In this document: positions 22,844 through 31,831 of the stretch, one piece after another
Layout of the letters: each line of letters starts with the position of its first letter
How positions within the stretch are numbered: the stretch's first letter is position 1
NCBI GenBank assembly: GCA_045534165.1
Contig: JAZSJD010000080.1
Location: 1 to 46,886, forward strand
Source of the DNA: SIG575 sp045534165
GTDB taxonomy: Bacteria > Bacillota > Clostridia > Oscillospirales > Acutalibacteraceae
Length of the DNA stretch: 46,886 bases
Direction of reading: 5' to 3'
Notes under the pieces: generated by a model
The model's database searches: none
What the model was told of the DNA's origin: nothing
What the model saw: the letters and a program-made list of their open reading frames with translations, nothing else
Position numbers and translations under genes: made by a program

Positions 22844-24106
22844 ATGTTTTTTAAGAAAAAACTTTTTCCCACAGATGTTCCCTACTATTCAATTCCTCAG
22901 ATTGATTTAAGTGTAAAACCTGAAAACACACCTGAAGAACTGGAATATCTTTATAACTACACAGTGGTGGATGATTCTTCTGATTATCTGGGTCATCCTG
23001 ATTCAGTACTGCTCAACAACGGTGACGTTCTCACTTTCTACCCTGAAGGACACGGTAAAGGAAGAATAATTTCCAAAATCAGCGATGATGGCGGTAAGTC
23101 TTATAAAAAAGAAATCAAGTCACCACCTGTTTCATGGGAAAAATCTCTTGAAACACCAACTGTTTACCGTTTGCAGTTTACAAACGGTACTGAAAAATTA
23201 ATCCTTATTTCAGGCAATCCCAAATGGCCTAACACACCAACTCCCGGTGGATTCAACTGTTCAATTTCAGATGATGAGGGTGAAACATGGTCTGAATTCA
23301 AACTTTTCTATGATAAAAAGTCTGATTTTCCCACCATTCCGGTTGTTTCAATGGCTTCACTCACACGTCTTAAGGAAAACGGAAAATTTGTTGATAAATG
23401 GATGGCTCTTTTCCATAACAGCAAATTTGAAAACTTCAAAACAATCCTTACATTTGACGAAAATGGAGATTACCATTGGTCAAAGCCTGAAAAATATCTT
23501 GCAAAATACAGAAAATATGAAAAATATGCAGGCATCTGCGAAGTTGAAGCAGTACGCTCTGAAATGGGTCAGGGTGATGAAATCTGCCTTATCGCAAGAT
23601 GTAACAAGAAAACCTGTACAAGCCTGCTGATGTTTTCACAGGACGAGGGCAAAACATGGTCAGAACCAGTGGAAGCTCCTGTTTCATTGAATGGTGAACG
23701 TCACAAAGCAGACTACACTCCTGACGGACGTCTTTTCATAACTTTCCGTTCCATTGAAAGAAATAAAGAACAGTACGAAAAAAACAAAGGTATAGATACT
23801 GTGAAAAACTGGTATTCTGAAGGTTGGGTTGCATGGGTAGGAACTTATGAAGACCTGAAAAAACAGACTCAGGGTATGTACCGTATCAAAATCACACATA
23901 CATACCTTAAAAATCAGACAGAGCCCTCAATTGTGGCAAACGGTGACACAGGCTATTGCGGTAATGTTGTTCTGGATGACGGTACTGTTGTTACTTCATC
24001 CTACGGTGTTTTCTTTATAGGTGAAAATGACAAGAGAAAAACTTCAATTGTTTCAAAACGCATCAACCTTAAAGACACTGACAAAATTTATGAACAGATG
24101 AAATAA
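22844..24106 (+). CDS. Sialidase-like (BNR/Asp-box) protein
   Basis: A 420-aa protein with a six-bladed beta-propeller pattern. Asp-boxes are SISDDEGETW (140-149) and FSQDEGKTW (about 264-272), with a weaker KISDDGGKSY near 85. Conserved GHPDSVLLNNGDVLTFYPEG and VEAVRSEMGQGDEICLIARC lie between. This fits the exo-sialidase (GH33-like) superfamily, but no signal peptide is present and the classic N-terminal RIP motif is not obvious, so it may be a cytoplasmic glycosidase of different specificity. It is followed 135 bp later by a PfkB sugar kinase in the same direction, compatible with sugar catabolism. SD AAAGAGGTG. Confidence 0.75.
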   Translation: MFFKKKLFPTDVPYYSIPQIDLSVKPENTPEELEYLYNYTVVDDSSDYLGHPDSVLLNNGDVLTFYPEGHGKGRIISKISDDGGKSYKKEIKSPPVSWEKSLETPTVYRLQFTNGTEKLILISGNPKWPNTPTPGGFNCSISDDEGETWSEFKLFYDKKSDFPTIPVVSMASLTRLKENGKFVDKWMALFHNSKFENFKTILTFDENGDYHWSKPEKYLAKYRKYEKYAGICEVEAVRSEMGQGDEICLIARCNKKTCTSLLMFSQDEGKTWSEPVEAPVSLNGERHKADYTPDGRLFITFRSIERNKEQYEKNKGIDTVKNWYSEGWVAWVGTYEDLKKQTQGMYRIKITHTYLKNQTEPSIVANGDTGYCGNVVLDDGTVVTSSYGVFFIGENDKRKTSIVSKRINLKDTDKIYEQMK

Positions 24107-24119
24107 TAAATTCAGCGAA

Positions 24120-24190
24120 AAATTATATTTATCAAGGCATAAAACTCCAAGGGGAGATTTATGTTTCAATACAACGTTAATTTATAATTT
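24120..24190 (+). repeat. Short palindrome-bounded segment
   Basis: A 71-bp spacer between AAATTATATTT (24120-24130) and AATTTATAATTT (24179-24190), resembling a minimal version of the larger modules, with a small AACTCCAAGGGGAGATTT stem in the middle. Confidence 0.5.
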
Positions 24191-24241
24191 ACCTGATATA
24201 TTGAAAATGTAGTATACTTTTTTGAGAAAGAAGGTGATATT

Positions 24242-25114
24242 ATGAAAATTCTGGCTTTTGGCGAAATTCTTTTTGATGTTGACGTGAGTAAAAACGAGAA
24301 AAAACTTGGCGGTGCACCTATGAATTTCTGCTCGCATCTTTCACAGCTTGGTGCAGAAGGATATATTTTAAGTTCCGTGGGCAATGATGAATTAGGTGAA
24401 ATTGTTCTTGAGAGTGCAAAAAAACTGAATGTAAGCAGTAAATATATTCTGCCTAATGAGAAAATGACAGGTATCTGCAATGTAACATATAAAGACAGCG
24501 AGCCTGATTACGATTTAAGTATGATTTCAGCTTATGATAATATTGCTCTGACAGATGAAATGCTTGAAGAAATAAAAAATGAAAAATTTGATGTTTTTTA
24601 TCTCGGCACTCTTGCACAAAGGGAAGATGTTTCAAGAAAATCCCTTGAAAAAATTCTTGAAAATGTAGATTTCCCCACAGTTTTTTATGATATGAACCTG
24701 CGTCAGCATTATTTCACAAAAGAAATTATCGAATACAGCCTTGAAAATTCAGATATTGTTAAAATCAACCGTGAGGAATTTTTATTCCTGCAGGAAAAGG
24801 GATATGCAGGCACTCCCGAAGAACTATGCAAAAAATATAACATTGAAAAAGTTATCCTCACCCTTGATAAAGACGGTGCAGTTTTATATGATGCAAAAGA
24901 AAATAAAACCTACACAGCAGAGGGCATTGAAACAATGGCAGTATCTTCTGTCGGAGCAGGTGACAGTATGTGTGCTTGTTTCCTTTACAATTATTTTAAT
25001 GGATGTGCTTTGCAGGAATGTCTTGTAAGAGCAAACATAATGGGTGCTTTCGTTGTTTCAAAAGAAGAGGCAATACCTGAATATACAGATGAATTAATTA
25101 AAAAAGTGAAATAA
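24242..25114 (+). CDS. PfkB-family carbohydrate kinase (fructokinase-like)
   Basis: A 290-aa ribokinase-fold sugar kinase. The N-terminus MKILAFGEILFDVD and the GGAPMNFCSHLSQLG motif bind the sugar, and the C-terminal SSVGAGDSMCA carries the catalytic Asp241 and the anion hole. GEI/LFD plus GGAPxN is closest to fructokinases, but the exact sugar is not certain. It follows the sialidase-like gene with a 135-bp gap containing a TATACT -10 (24213-24218) without a good -35. SD AAGGTGAT. It ends at a strong terminator shared with the convergent BIG2 gene. Confidence 0.88.
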   Translation: MKILAFGEILFDVDVSKNEKKLGGAPMNFCSHLSQLGAEGYILSSVGNDELGEIVLESAKKLNVSSKYILPNEKMTGICNVTYKDSEPDYDLSMISAYDNIALTDEMLEEIKNEKFDVFYLGTLAQREDVSRKSLEKILENVDFPTVFYDMNLRQHYFTKEIIEYSLENSDIVKINREEFLFLQEKGYAGTPEELCKKYNIEKVILTLDKDGAVLYDAKENKTYTAEGIETMAVSSVGAGDSMCACFLYNYFNGCALQECLVRANIMGAFVVSKEEAIPEYTDELIKKVK

Positions 25115-25155
25115 AAAAATCCCGGTTAAACCACTTGAGTTTAACCGGGATTTTT
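25115..25155. terminator. Bidirectional terminator
   Basis: AAAAATCCCGGTTAAAC (25115-25131) pairs perfectly with GTTTAACCGGGATTTTT (25139-25155), between convergent genes. Confidence 0.92.
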
Positions 25156-25163
25156 AATTCAGA

Positions 25164-26375
25164 TTAAATTAAGAAGAATGCGCCAAGACCAATCAATGAG
25201 AAGAATGAAAGAATTGAAAGGATAAATGAAATAATGTTGATTGCAGTAAGAACACCTACGCCTACTTTAACGGGCATTGTGTTTTCTGCTTCATTAATAT
25301 CCTGCCATTTAAAGTGAATATCTTTTCCTTCAAGATAATATTCGTCAAGTCCTACATCTTCTTTGCTTTCTGCCTGAACGAAGCCACATTCTTTAAGACC
25401 TTCAGCAACAATTTTTGCCATTTCTTCGTCTTTGAAAGTGATTCTGCTCTGCATACGAAGTTCATCAGCAGGTTCTTCAACTCTTAAATGACCGTCTTTG
25501 AAACCTGTACACCACCAATAATCATCATATTCTCTTGTGAATTCTCTTACATATTCACCGTTGAGCTTTTGGTGGTAAAGTGTCATATCCATTTTAAGCC
25601 AGTCTTCTTCTGTTGGACAATTATAGAAAGTAAAGAAGTTATCCTCTTCTTCAGAGTGAGGTTTATTGTAAATGCCTATTTCACTGCCGTAGAAAAGAAG
25701 TCCGTACTGACCTTTCCAGAGCTGAAGCATCCAGTCTTTTTCTTCATAAGTGAAATAAATTCTTACATAGTCATATTCAAGAAGAACATAAGGAGCAACT
25801 ACATCATATAATTTGCCATAACCGAAATTATACTGCCATGCTTCCTTGTCGTTTGTGTAGTAATAGTCATCAATGTAGCTGTACTGATAGCTGAGCACCT
25901 GATATTTTTCAAGAAGGTCTTTGATAAGATTGCTGTCTGTAACAACATTCAGAGCAAAATCGCCTTTGATTGTTTTACCGTCAACAACTGCTGCTGCAGT
26001 GATTACAACCCGGCCTGCTTTAACACCACGTACTCTGCCTTTTTCGTCAACCTTTGCAACTGATTCATCAGATGAAGTCCATGTGATTTCAGGAAGGTCA
26101 TCAACACCTGTTACAATTGCAGTAAGCTGAATTCTTCTGCCTTTCACAACTGAAAGATGGTCACTTGCGATTATAAGTGACGGTTCAGCATTTTTATCAG
26201 CTCTCGGATTTTTCTTTACTGATTTGTCAGCAAAAACATTTTCTGCAAGCTGTAAAGCCGGAGCTTTCTGACCTGTAATTTCTTCTGAAAGTGCTGAGGT
26301 TGTTGCAAAAACAGTTGAGCTTAAAATGAACAAAGCAAAGAAAAACGCAATGATTTTAGTTGAAAATTTTTTCAA
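25164..26375 (-). CDS. Secreted BIG2 / DUF4474 surface protein
   Basis: 403 aa. A signal peptide (1-25, ending VFATTSA) is followed by a bacterial Ig-like BIG2 domain (about 67-145: SLIIASDHLSVVKGRRIQLTA, WTSSDESVAKVDEKGRV, GVKAGRVVITA). Residues about 150-350 fit DUF4474, with YQYSYIDDYYYTNDKEAWQY and WKGQYGLLFYGSEIGIY. The C-terminus is a hydrophobic segment (about 375-402), so the protein is probably anchored outside the membrane by its tail. DUF4474 has no known activity. TTG start with AGGAGG 7 nt upstream. Single-gene unit with its own promoter; the neighbours are not obviously related. Confidence 0.8.
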   Translation of the reverse strand: MKKFSTKIIAFFFALFILSSTVFATTSALSEEITGQKAPALQLAENVFADKSVKKNPRADKNAEPSLIIASDHLSVVKGRRIQLTAIVTGVDDLPEITWTSSDESVAKVDEKGRVRGVKAGRVVITAAAVVDGKTIKGDFALNVVTDSNLIKDLLEKYQVLSYQYSYIDDYYYTNDKEAWQYNFGYGKLYDVVAPYVLLEYDYVRIYFTYEEKDWMLQLWKGQYGLLFYGSEIGIYNKPHSEEEDNFFTFYNCPTEEDWLKMDMTLYHQKLNGEYVREFTREYDDYWWCTGFKDGHLRVEEPADELRMQSRITFKDEEMAKIVAEGLKECGFVQAESKEDVGLDEYYLEGKDIHFKWQDINEAENTMPVKVGVGVLTAINIISFILSILSFFSLIGLGAFFLI

Positions 26376-26405
26376 AACAATACCTCCTATAAAGCATTTG
26401 AAAAT

Positions 26406-26434
26406 ATTTTACCAAATGTTTCAAATTTTTTCAA
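26406..26434 (-). promoter_or_regulatory. Promoter of the BIG2/DUF4474 gene
   Basis: Minus strand TTGAAA (26429-26434), 17-bp spacer, TAAAAT (26406-26411). Confidence 0.65.
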
Positions 26435-26516
26435 GTGTATATTATGATTGTATATTGTTTTTTATGAATTAAAAAAGGGCTTCTTTCATAATATTTACAG
26501 TGAAAGGGGTTTTGTG

Positions 26517-27668
26517 ATGAAAAAGAAATTTTTAAAATTATTATCATTTTGCTTATCTTTACTTTTTTTGTTTTCGGTTACACCGTTTGCTGTAACGGAA
26601 AATCTGCCTGTTGAAATAAAAGCAAAATCGGCAATTTTAATGGACTGTTCTTCGGGCAGAATATTAATGAAGTTTAATGAACACGAAAAATTACCTCCCG
26701 CTTCTGTTACGAAAATTATGCCGATGCTCCTTGTAGCCGAAGCAATAAACGAAAAAAGAATATCTCTGAGCGATAAAGTAAGAACATCTTCCCACGCAGC
26801 AGGTAAAGGCGGCTCTCAGATATGGCTTGAAGAAGGGGAGGAAATGACAGTTGATGAACTGCTCAAAGCGGTTGCCATCGGCAGTGCCAACGATGCTTGC
26901 TGTGCTTTGGGAGAATACATTGCAGGAAGTGAAAGTGCTTTTATCCAGCTTATGAACAACAGAGCGAAAGAGCTTGGTATGAATGACACAACCTTTGTAA
27001 ATTCCAGCGGACTTGACGATACTGACACAAACTATACCTCAGCCCACGACATTGCAGTTATGTCAAGGGAATTGATGAAATATAAAGATATAATAACAAA
27101 ATATACTACCGTGTGGATGGATAGCTTAAGAAACGGTAAAACTGAACTTGTAAATACTAACAAACTTGTAAGGTTTTACAGTGGTACAACAGGTCTTAAA
27201 ACAGGCACAACTTCCAAAGCGGGATGTTGCCTGAGTGCAACTGCTGAACGTGACGGTCTGCACCTTGTGGCAGTTGTAATGGGAAGCGGAAACAGCACAG
27301 ACCGTTTTGAAACTGCAAAAGCAATGCTTGATTGGGGTTTTGCAAATTATGAATCAGTCACACCCCATATTGATAAAAAGCTGATAACAGATGTAATGGT
27401 TGAAAAAGGCGAGAAAGATTCCGTTACTCCCGTAATCCCTGAAATTGAGCCTATTCTTGTAAAAAAGGGCAGGGTGAAAGATATAAAGCAGACAATCACC
27501 CTCAGCCTTAAAGTGGAAGCACCTGTTGAAAAAGGTCAGACTCTGGGAACAATTGAATTTTCTCTTGACGGACAAAAACAAGCAGAGTATAATCTGTTAT
27601 CATCAGAAAATGTTGAGCCTTTGAAACTGTCTCTTGTATTTAAAAGGCTTCTTATGCTACTGATATAA
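26517..27668 (+). CDS. D-alanyl-D-alanine carboxypeptidase (DacF/PBP5 type, S11)
   Basis: A 383-aa penicillin-binding carboxypeptidase that trims the terminal D-Ala from peptidoglycan stem peptides. A signal peptide covers 1-27 (FCLSLLFLFSVTPFAV). The catalytic motifs are SVTK (Ser63, Lys66), SAN (Ser123-Asn125) and KTG (Lys228). The C-terminal PBP5-C beta domain follows (about 270-370), and the last hydrophobic residues (LVFKRLLMLLI) serve as the membrane anchor. I use ATG 26517, preceded by GAAAGGGG; the upstream in-frame ATG at 26448 would place 23 extra residues before the signal peptide. dacF and dacB homologues are similar, so I give no symbol. Confidence 0.93.
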   Translation: MKKKFLKLLSFCLSLLFLFSVTPFAVTENLPVEIKAKSAILMDCSSGRILMKFNEHEKLPPASVTKIMPMLLVAEAINEKRISLSDKVRTSSHAAGKGGSQIWLEEGEEMTVDELLKAVAIGSANDACCALGEYIAGSESAFIQLMNNRAKELGMNDTTFVNSSGLDDTDTNYTSAHDIAVMSRELMKYKDIITKYTTVWMDSLRNGKTELVNTNKLVRFYSGTTGLKTGTTSKAGCCLSATAERDGLHLVAVVMGSGNSTDRFETAKAMLDWGFANYESVTPHIDKKLITDVMVEKGEKDSVTPVIPEIEPILVKKGRVKDIKQTITLSLKVEAPVEKGQTLGTIEFSLDGQKQAEYNLLSSENVEPLKLSLVFKRLLMLLI

Positions 27669-27699
27669 TAAAATTTTTGTGAAAAATCTCAAAAATATA

Positions 27700-27728
27700 T
27701 TGCAATTTTATAGCTTTTATTGTACAAT
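27700..27728 (+). promoter_or_regulatory. Promoter of pgi
   Basis: TTGCAA (27700-27705), 17-bp spacer, TACAAT (27723-27728). Confidence 0.65.
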
Positions 27729-27757
27729 TGAAATGTAAAAACTAAGGAGAGAAGCAA

Positions 27758-29098
27758 ATGAACTTAAAATTTAACAGCAAATATGCCGAAAGTTTTATCG
27801 AAAAAGAAAAACTTGAAGCAATTGGTGAGGAAATAAAATCAGCTCACGAAGCTTTGCACAACGCAACAGGCAAAGGCAACGATTTCCTCGGCTGGGTGGA
27901 TTTACCCGTAAACTACGATAAAGCTGAATTTGAAGAAATCAAAAAATCAGCAGAAAAAATCAAAAAAGATTCCGATGTTCTTGTTGTTATCGGCATCGGT
28001 GGTTCTTATTTAGGTGCAAGGGCAGCAATTGAATTCTGCAAGAGTGCAAACTACAACCTTCTGGCAAAAGATACACCTCAGATTCTTTTCTCAGGTAATT
28101 CAATCAGCCCCACATCACTTAACGAAATTATCGCTCTTTGCGAAGGCAAGGATTTTTCAGTCAACGTAATTTCAAAATCAGGCACAACAACTGAGCCTGC
28201 AATTGCTTTCCGTGTTTTCAAGAAAATGCTTGAAGATAAATACGGCAAAGAAGAAGCAAAAGGCAGAATTTACGTTACAACAGATAAAGAAAAAGGCACA
28301 CTCAAAGGTCTTGCAGACAGAGAAGGTTACAAAACTTTCGTTATTCCCGATGATGTAGGCGGAAGATACTCAGTTCTCACAGCAGTTGGTCTTCTTCCCA
28401 TTGCAGCAGCTGGAATTGACATTGACCTTCTTATGAAAGGTGCTCAGGACGCACGTGAAGCTTTCATGGTAGCTGATATTGAAAACAACGCTTGTTACAG
28501 ATATGCAGCAATCAGAAATCTTCTTTACAGACAGGGCAAAAAAGTTGAAATGTATGTAAGCTATGAACCCTCATTCGCAATGATGAATGAATGGCTCAAA
28601 CAGCTTTACGGTGAAAGCGAAGGCAAAGAAAACAAAGGTATTTTCCCTTCATCTGCAATTTTCTCAACTGACCTTCATTCAATGGGTCAGTATATTCAGG
28701 AAGGTGAAAGACAGCTTATGGAAACTGTTATCACCTTTGAGAAACCTCAGCAGGAATATATAATCGGCACAGACCCGGAAAACCTTGATGGTCTTAACTT
28801 CTTGGCTGATAAGGAAATGTCTTTCGTTAACAGAAAAGCATTTGAAGGAACATTGCTTGCACACACAGACGGTAATGTTCCCAACAACATCATTTCTCTT
28901 GAAGAAATGAATGAATATGCTTTAGGTGAACTTATTTATTTCTTTGAAAAAGCTTGTGCAATCAGCGGTTATGTTTTAGGTGTTAATCCCTTTGACCAGC
29001 CCGGTGTTGAAAGCTACAAGAAAAATATGTTCGCACTTCTGGGTAAACCCGGATATGAGGAAATGAAAAAAGAGCTTGAAGAAAGGCTCGGCAAATAA
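27758..29098 (+). CDS. pgi: Glucose-6-phosphate isomerase
   Basis: A 446-aa glycolytic isomerase (glucose-6-phosphate to fructose-6-phosphate), of the shorter bacterial type. Motifs: VVIGIGGSYLGARAAIEF, VISKSGTTTEPAIAFR (phosphate loop), VPDD/VGGRYSVLTAVGLLP, and QLYGESEGKENKGIFP. The C-terminal NPFDQPGVESYKKNMF is the PGI signature 2 region. SD AAGGAG. A small P-loop gene follows 55 bp later. The GGTTCC/GGAATC pair just after the stop codon is too weak to call a terminator. Confidence 0.96.
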   Translation: MNLKFNSKYAESFIEKEKLEAIGEEIKSAHEALHNATGKGNDFLGWVDLPVNYDKAEFEEIKKSAEKIKKDSDVLVVIGIGGSYLGARAAIEFCKSANYNLLAKDTPQILFSGNSISPTSLNEIIALCEGKDFSVNVISKSGTTTEPAIAFRVFKKMLEDKYGKEEAKGRIYVTTDKEKGTLKGLADREGYKTFVIPDDVGGRYSVLTAVGLLPIAAAGIDIDLLMKGAQDAREAFMVADIENNACYRYAAIRNLLYRQGKKVEMYVSYEPSFAMMNEWLKQLYGESEGKENKGIFPSSAIFSTDLHSMGQYIQEGERQLMETVITFEKPQQEYIIGTDPENLDGLNFLADKEMSFVNRKAFEGTLLAHTDGNVPNNIISLEEMNEYALGELIYFFEKACAISGYVLGVNPFDQPGVESYKKNMFALLGKPGYEEMKKELEERLGK

Positions 29099-29153
29099 GT
29101 AAAAAGGGTTCCGTTAAGGAATCTTTACATAAAGTTAAAAGGAGTTGTTTTTT

Positions 29154-29570
29154 ATGGTAACATTGATAATCGGACACAAAGGATCAGGCAAAACAAAAAA
29201 ATTGATTCAGGCTGTCAACGATGCTATCGAGAAATCAGATGGTAATGTAGTTTGCGTAGAACAGGGCACACAGTTAAGAACAGAAGTTAACTATCGTGCA
29301 CGTCTTGTTTCAGCAAATGAATATTCAATAAAAGGCTATGAAGCTTTCTACGGATTCCTTAGCGGTATCTGCGCAGGTGACCACGATATCACAGACATTC
29401 TTGTTGATGCAACACTTCGTATCGGCAGCCGTGATTATGCAGAGCTTGCTTGCTTCTTAAAGAAAGTTGAAGAATTATCAGCTCTTACAAACAATAACTT
29501 TGTTTTCACAGTTTCAGCTGATAAAGAAGAGCTTCCCGCAGAGATTTTTGACATTTGCAAAGAAGCATAA
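29154..29570 (+). CDS. Small P-loop ATP-binding protein
   Basis: 138 aa. The N-terminal Walker A motif is GHKGSGKTKK (about 7-16); the DITDILVDATL region could hold the Walker B strand. The size is just one minimal ATPase core, with no added domain or membrane segment. I do not recognise a functional family; similar short proteins in clostridia are annotated only as ATP-binding. The start is ATG 29154, with AAAAGGAG 9 nt upstream; a TTG at 29145 would abut the SD. It follows pgi in the same direction and is closed by its own terminator, so it may be co-transcribed with pgi. Confidence 0.7.
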   Translation: MVTLIIGHKGSGKTKKLIQAVNDAIEKSDGNVVCVEQGTQLRTEVNYRARLVSANEYSIKGYEAFYGFLSGICAGDHDITDILVDATLRIGSRDYAELACFLKKVEELSALTNNNFVFTVSADKEELPAEIFDICKEA

Positions 29571-29590
29571 TTGTTGATATTTTAAACATA

Positions 29591-29626
29591 ATGCCCACTG
29601 TATGTGATGTACGGTGGGCATTTTTG
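29591..29626 (+). terminator. Terminator after the P-loop gene
   Basis: ATGCCCACTGTA (29591-29602) pairs with TACGGTGGGCAT (29610-29621, one G-U), then TTTT. Confidence 0.88.
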
Positions 29627-29654
29627 GAAGATATTGAAAAAGTTGAAAAACTGC

Positions 29655-29683
29655 TTGACAAAAAGTGACTTCAAGTATATAAT
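29655..29683 (+). promoter_or_regulatory. Consensus promoter of the yceD-rpmF operon
   Basis: Perfect TTGACA (29655-29660), 17-bp spacer, perfect TATAAT (29678-29683). Confidence 0.88.
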
Positions 29684-29731
29684 ATTCTGTGCGTGTGACC
29701 ATAATAAGGTTATATGTAACTGAGGTGAATT

Positions 29732-30232
29732 ATGTTTATTGAGCTTGAGCCTATTTTCAATAATATAGGCGAGAAAAAGACGTTCCAATTTAACATTGAC
29801 CTTTCCAATGAAGAATTTGACGGCATTTTTCCATTCAAAGCACCCGTTATGGTAGAGGGTGTTGTTAAAAATGCTTCAGGTATCGTAACTCTGGAAACAA
29901 ATGTTAAAATGCACTACCAAGGTTTTTGTGACCGTTGTGCAGAAAAAATCGAAAAAGATTTTTCTTACGATTTTGAACATACTCTTGTTTTGTCGCTCAA
30001 TAACGAGGAAAATGACGACTTGATGCTTGTAGAGGACCTTCATTTTGAACTTGACCCTCTCGTGATTGAGGATATTTTTCTTTCGCTACCAACGAAAATT
30101 CTCTGCAGTGACGATTGCGCCGGTCTTTGTCCCGATTGTGGCAAAAACTTAAACACAGGCGCCTGCAATTGCAAAAAGGAAATTGACCCCAGGTTGGCAA
30201 TTCTCCAGCAGTTGTTAGAAGATAATGAATAA
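29732..30232 (+). CDS. yceD: YceD family (DUF177) protein
   Basis: A 166-aa protein of the YceD/DUF177 family, linked in bacteria and plants to 23S rRNA accumulation. Family features are GFCDRCAEKIEKDF in the middle and a C-terminal zinc-type knuckle CSDDCAGLCPDCGKNLNTG followed by DPRLAIL. It lies immediately upstream of rpmF, its near-universal partner. SD GAGGTGA. The function is supported by genetics in other species rather than by known chemistry. Confidence 0.92.
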   Translation: MFIELEPIFNNIGEKKTFQFNIDLSNEEFDGIFPFKAPVMVEGVVKNASGIVTLETNVKMHYQGFCDRCAEKIEKDFSYDFEHTLVLSLNNEENDDLMLVEDLHFELDPLVIEDIFLSLPTKILCSDDCAGLCPDCGKNLNTGACNCKKEIDPRLAILQQLLEDNE

Positions 30233-30268
30233 ATAATTTATTGAATTTTTATAAGGAGGAACTTTAAA

Positions 30269-30451
30269 ATGGCAGTACCGAAGAGAAGAGTTTCAAAAGC
30301 AAGAAGAGATAAAAGACGTTCAAGCGTATGGAAGATGAAGGCTCCCGAGCTTGTAAAGTGTCCTTCATGCGGTGAATACACAAGACCTCACAGAGTTTGC
30401 ACAGCTTGCGGCAAATATAAGGGCGTTGAGGTTGTTAAAGTTGAGGACTAA
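30269..30451 (+). CDS. rpmF: 50S ribosomal protein L32 (zinc type)
   Basis: 60 aa: MAVPKRRVSKARRDKRRS at the start and a zinc ribbon CPSCGEYTRPHRVCTACG, the Cys4 (zinc-containing) version of L32. SD AAGGAGG. It is co-transcribed with yceD. In many Firmicutes plsX follows; here a DUF512 gene does instead. Confidence 0.97.
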   Translation: MAVPKRRVSKARRDKRRSSVWKMKAPELVKCPSCGEYTRPHRVCTACGKYKGVEVVKVED

Positions 30452-30473
30452 TCCTCTTATAAGCTGAACTTTT

Positions 30474-30508
30474 GGGTAGAGAGGAAAAATCTCTACCCTT
30501 TTGTTTTT
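30474..30508 (+). terminator. Terminator or attenuator after rpmF
   Basis: GGGTAGAGA (30474-30482) pairs with TCTCTACCC (30490-30498), then a T-rich tail. No clear promoter precedes the next gene, so partial read-through is likely. Confidence 0.8.
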
Positions 30509-30527
30509 TCAGAAAGGAGGGTATCTT

Positions 30528-31829
30528 TTGTCAGCAGAAATTATTGATGTTGTAAAAAAATCACCTTGTTCAAGAAAAAGAATAAAAAAAGGCTGGGTTC
30601 TTGAAAAAATCAATGCTCACGAAATAAACGATATCCTCGATTATAATTTCTATGCAAACGAGTTTGAAGTAACGCTTGAACTTAAAAAGCCTAACGGAAA
30701 AACAGTTAAAAAGAAAATCAGAAAAGATGAAAATGAAGATTTAGGTCTTGTTTTCAACACATATCTTATGGATAAGCAGAAAACCTGCAAAAACAAGTGT
30801 GTTTTCTGTTTCATTGACCAGCTCCCCCAAGGTATGCGTGAAAGTTTATATTTCAAAGATGACGATTCAAGAATGTCTTTCCTTTTCGGAAATTATATCA
30901 CCTTAACCAACTTGACAGACCGTGATGTTCAGCGTATGATTGAAATGCACATCAACCCTGTGAACATTTCCGTGCATACAATGAATCCCGAACTGCGTGT
31001 TGAAATGATGAAAAATCCCAAAGCAGGGGAAGTGCTGAAATATATTGATGTTCTGGCATCCCACGGTACACATCTTAACACTCAGCTTGTGTTGTGTCCC
31101 GGTATAAACGATGGGAAAGAACTTGAATTCAGCATTGAGAAATTAGCTTCTCTCTATCCTGCTGTGCAGTCAATTGCTGCAGTACCCGTAGGGCTTACAA
31201 AATTCCGTGAGAATCTGCCGAAGCTTTCAGAATATACACCTGAAAGTGCAAAAGAAGTTGTTGAAACAATTGAAAAATATTCAAAACGTTTCAAAGAAGA
31301 ATTGGGTACACACCTTGTTTATGCTTCTGATGAATTTTACCTTAAAGCAGGTCTTCCTTTACCGCAGAATGAAGATTATGAGGATTATCCGCAGATTGAA
31401 AACGGTGTTGGTATGTGGACTGACCTTGAATATACTTTCACTCAGGCTATGCAGGATGATGAAGGGGAAGTAAGCGATGAGAAAAAGCTTATAGCAACAG
31501 GCTCTCTGGCTTTCCCTCTGATGAAAAAGCTTTCCCGTATGTTTTATGAAAAATACAAAAAAGAAATAGAAGTTGTTGAAATTAAAAATGACTTTTTCGG
31601 CCACACAATAACCGTAAGTGGTCTTATTACAGGTAAAGATTTAATTTCACAGTTAAAAGATAAATATGAATTTTCTCAGCTTTTAATATCTTCAACAATG
31701 CTCAGAAGTGAGGGGGATATGTTTTTAGACAGCATCACCCTTGAAGAAGCTGAAAAAGAACTTGATTGCAGAATAATTCCCGTTAGTTCAGATGGTTATG
31801 AATTGCTGGAAAAAATGAAAGGAGAATGA
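30528..31829 (+). CDS. DUF512 radical-SAM protein with PDZ-like N-terminus
   Basis: A 433-aa DUF512-family protein. The N-terminal ~75 residues form a PDZ-like domain (KKGWVLEKINAHEINDILDYNFY). A CxxxCxxC cluster follows: Cys87, Cys91 and Cys94 in TCKNKCVFCFIDQLP, giving a 4Fe-4S/SAM site. The C-terminal DUF512 domain includes VYASDEFYLKAGLPLP, GVGMW and LITGKDL. The reaction is not known. It is widely conserved in Clostridia directly upstream of der, as here. The start is TTG 30528 with AAAGGAGG upstream, trimming nine residues from the open frame. Its stop codon lies next to the SD of der. Confidence 0.88.
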   Translation: MSAEIIDVVKKSPCSRKRIKKGWVLEKINAHEINDILDYNFYANEFEVTLELKKPNGKTVKKKIRKDENEDLGLVFNTYLMDKQKTCKNKCVFCFIDQLPQGMRESLYFKDDDSRMSFLFGNYITLTNLTDRDVQRMIEMHINPVNISVHTMNPELRVEMMKNPKAGEVLKYIDVLASHGTHLNTQLVLCPGINDGKELEFSIEKLASLYPAVQSIAAVPVGLTKFRENLPKLSEYTPESAKEVVETIEKYSKRFKEELGTHLVYASDEFYLKAGLPLPQNEDYEDYPQIENGVGMWTDLEYTFTQAMQDDEGEVSDEKKLIATGSLAFPLMKKLSRMFYEKYKKEIEVVEIKNDFFGHTITVSGLITGKDLISQLKDKYEFSQLLISSTMLRSEGDMFLDSITLEEAEKELDCRIIPVSSDGYELLEKMKGE

Positions 31830-31831
31830 AA

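Noticed and set aside
29100..29130. Terminator after pgi
   Set aside because: The GGTTCC/GGAATC pairing is short with G-U pairing and lacks a T run, so co-transcription with the P-loop gene is left open.
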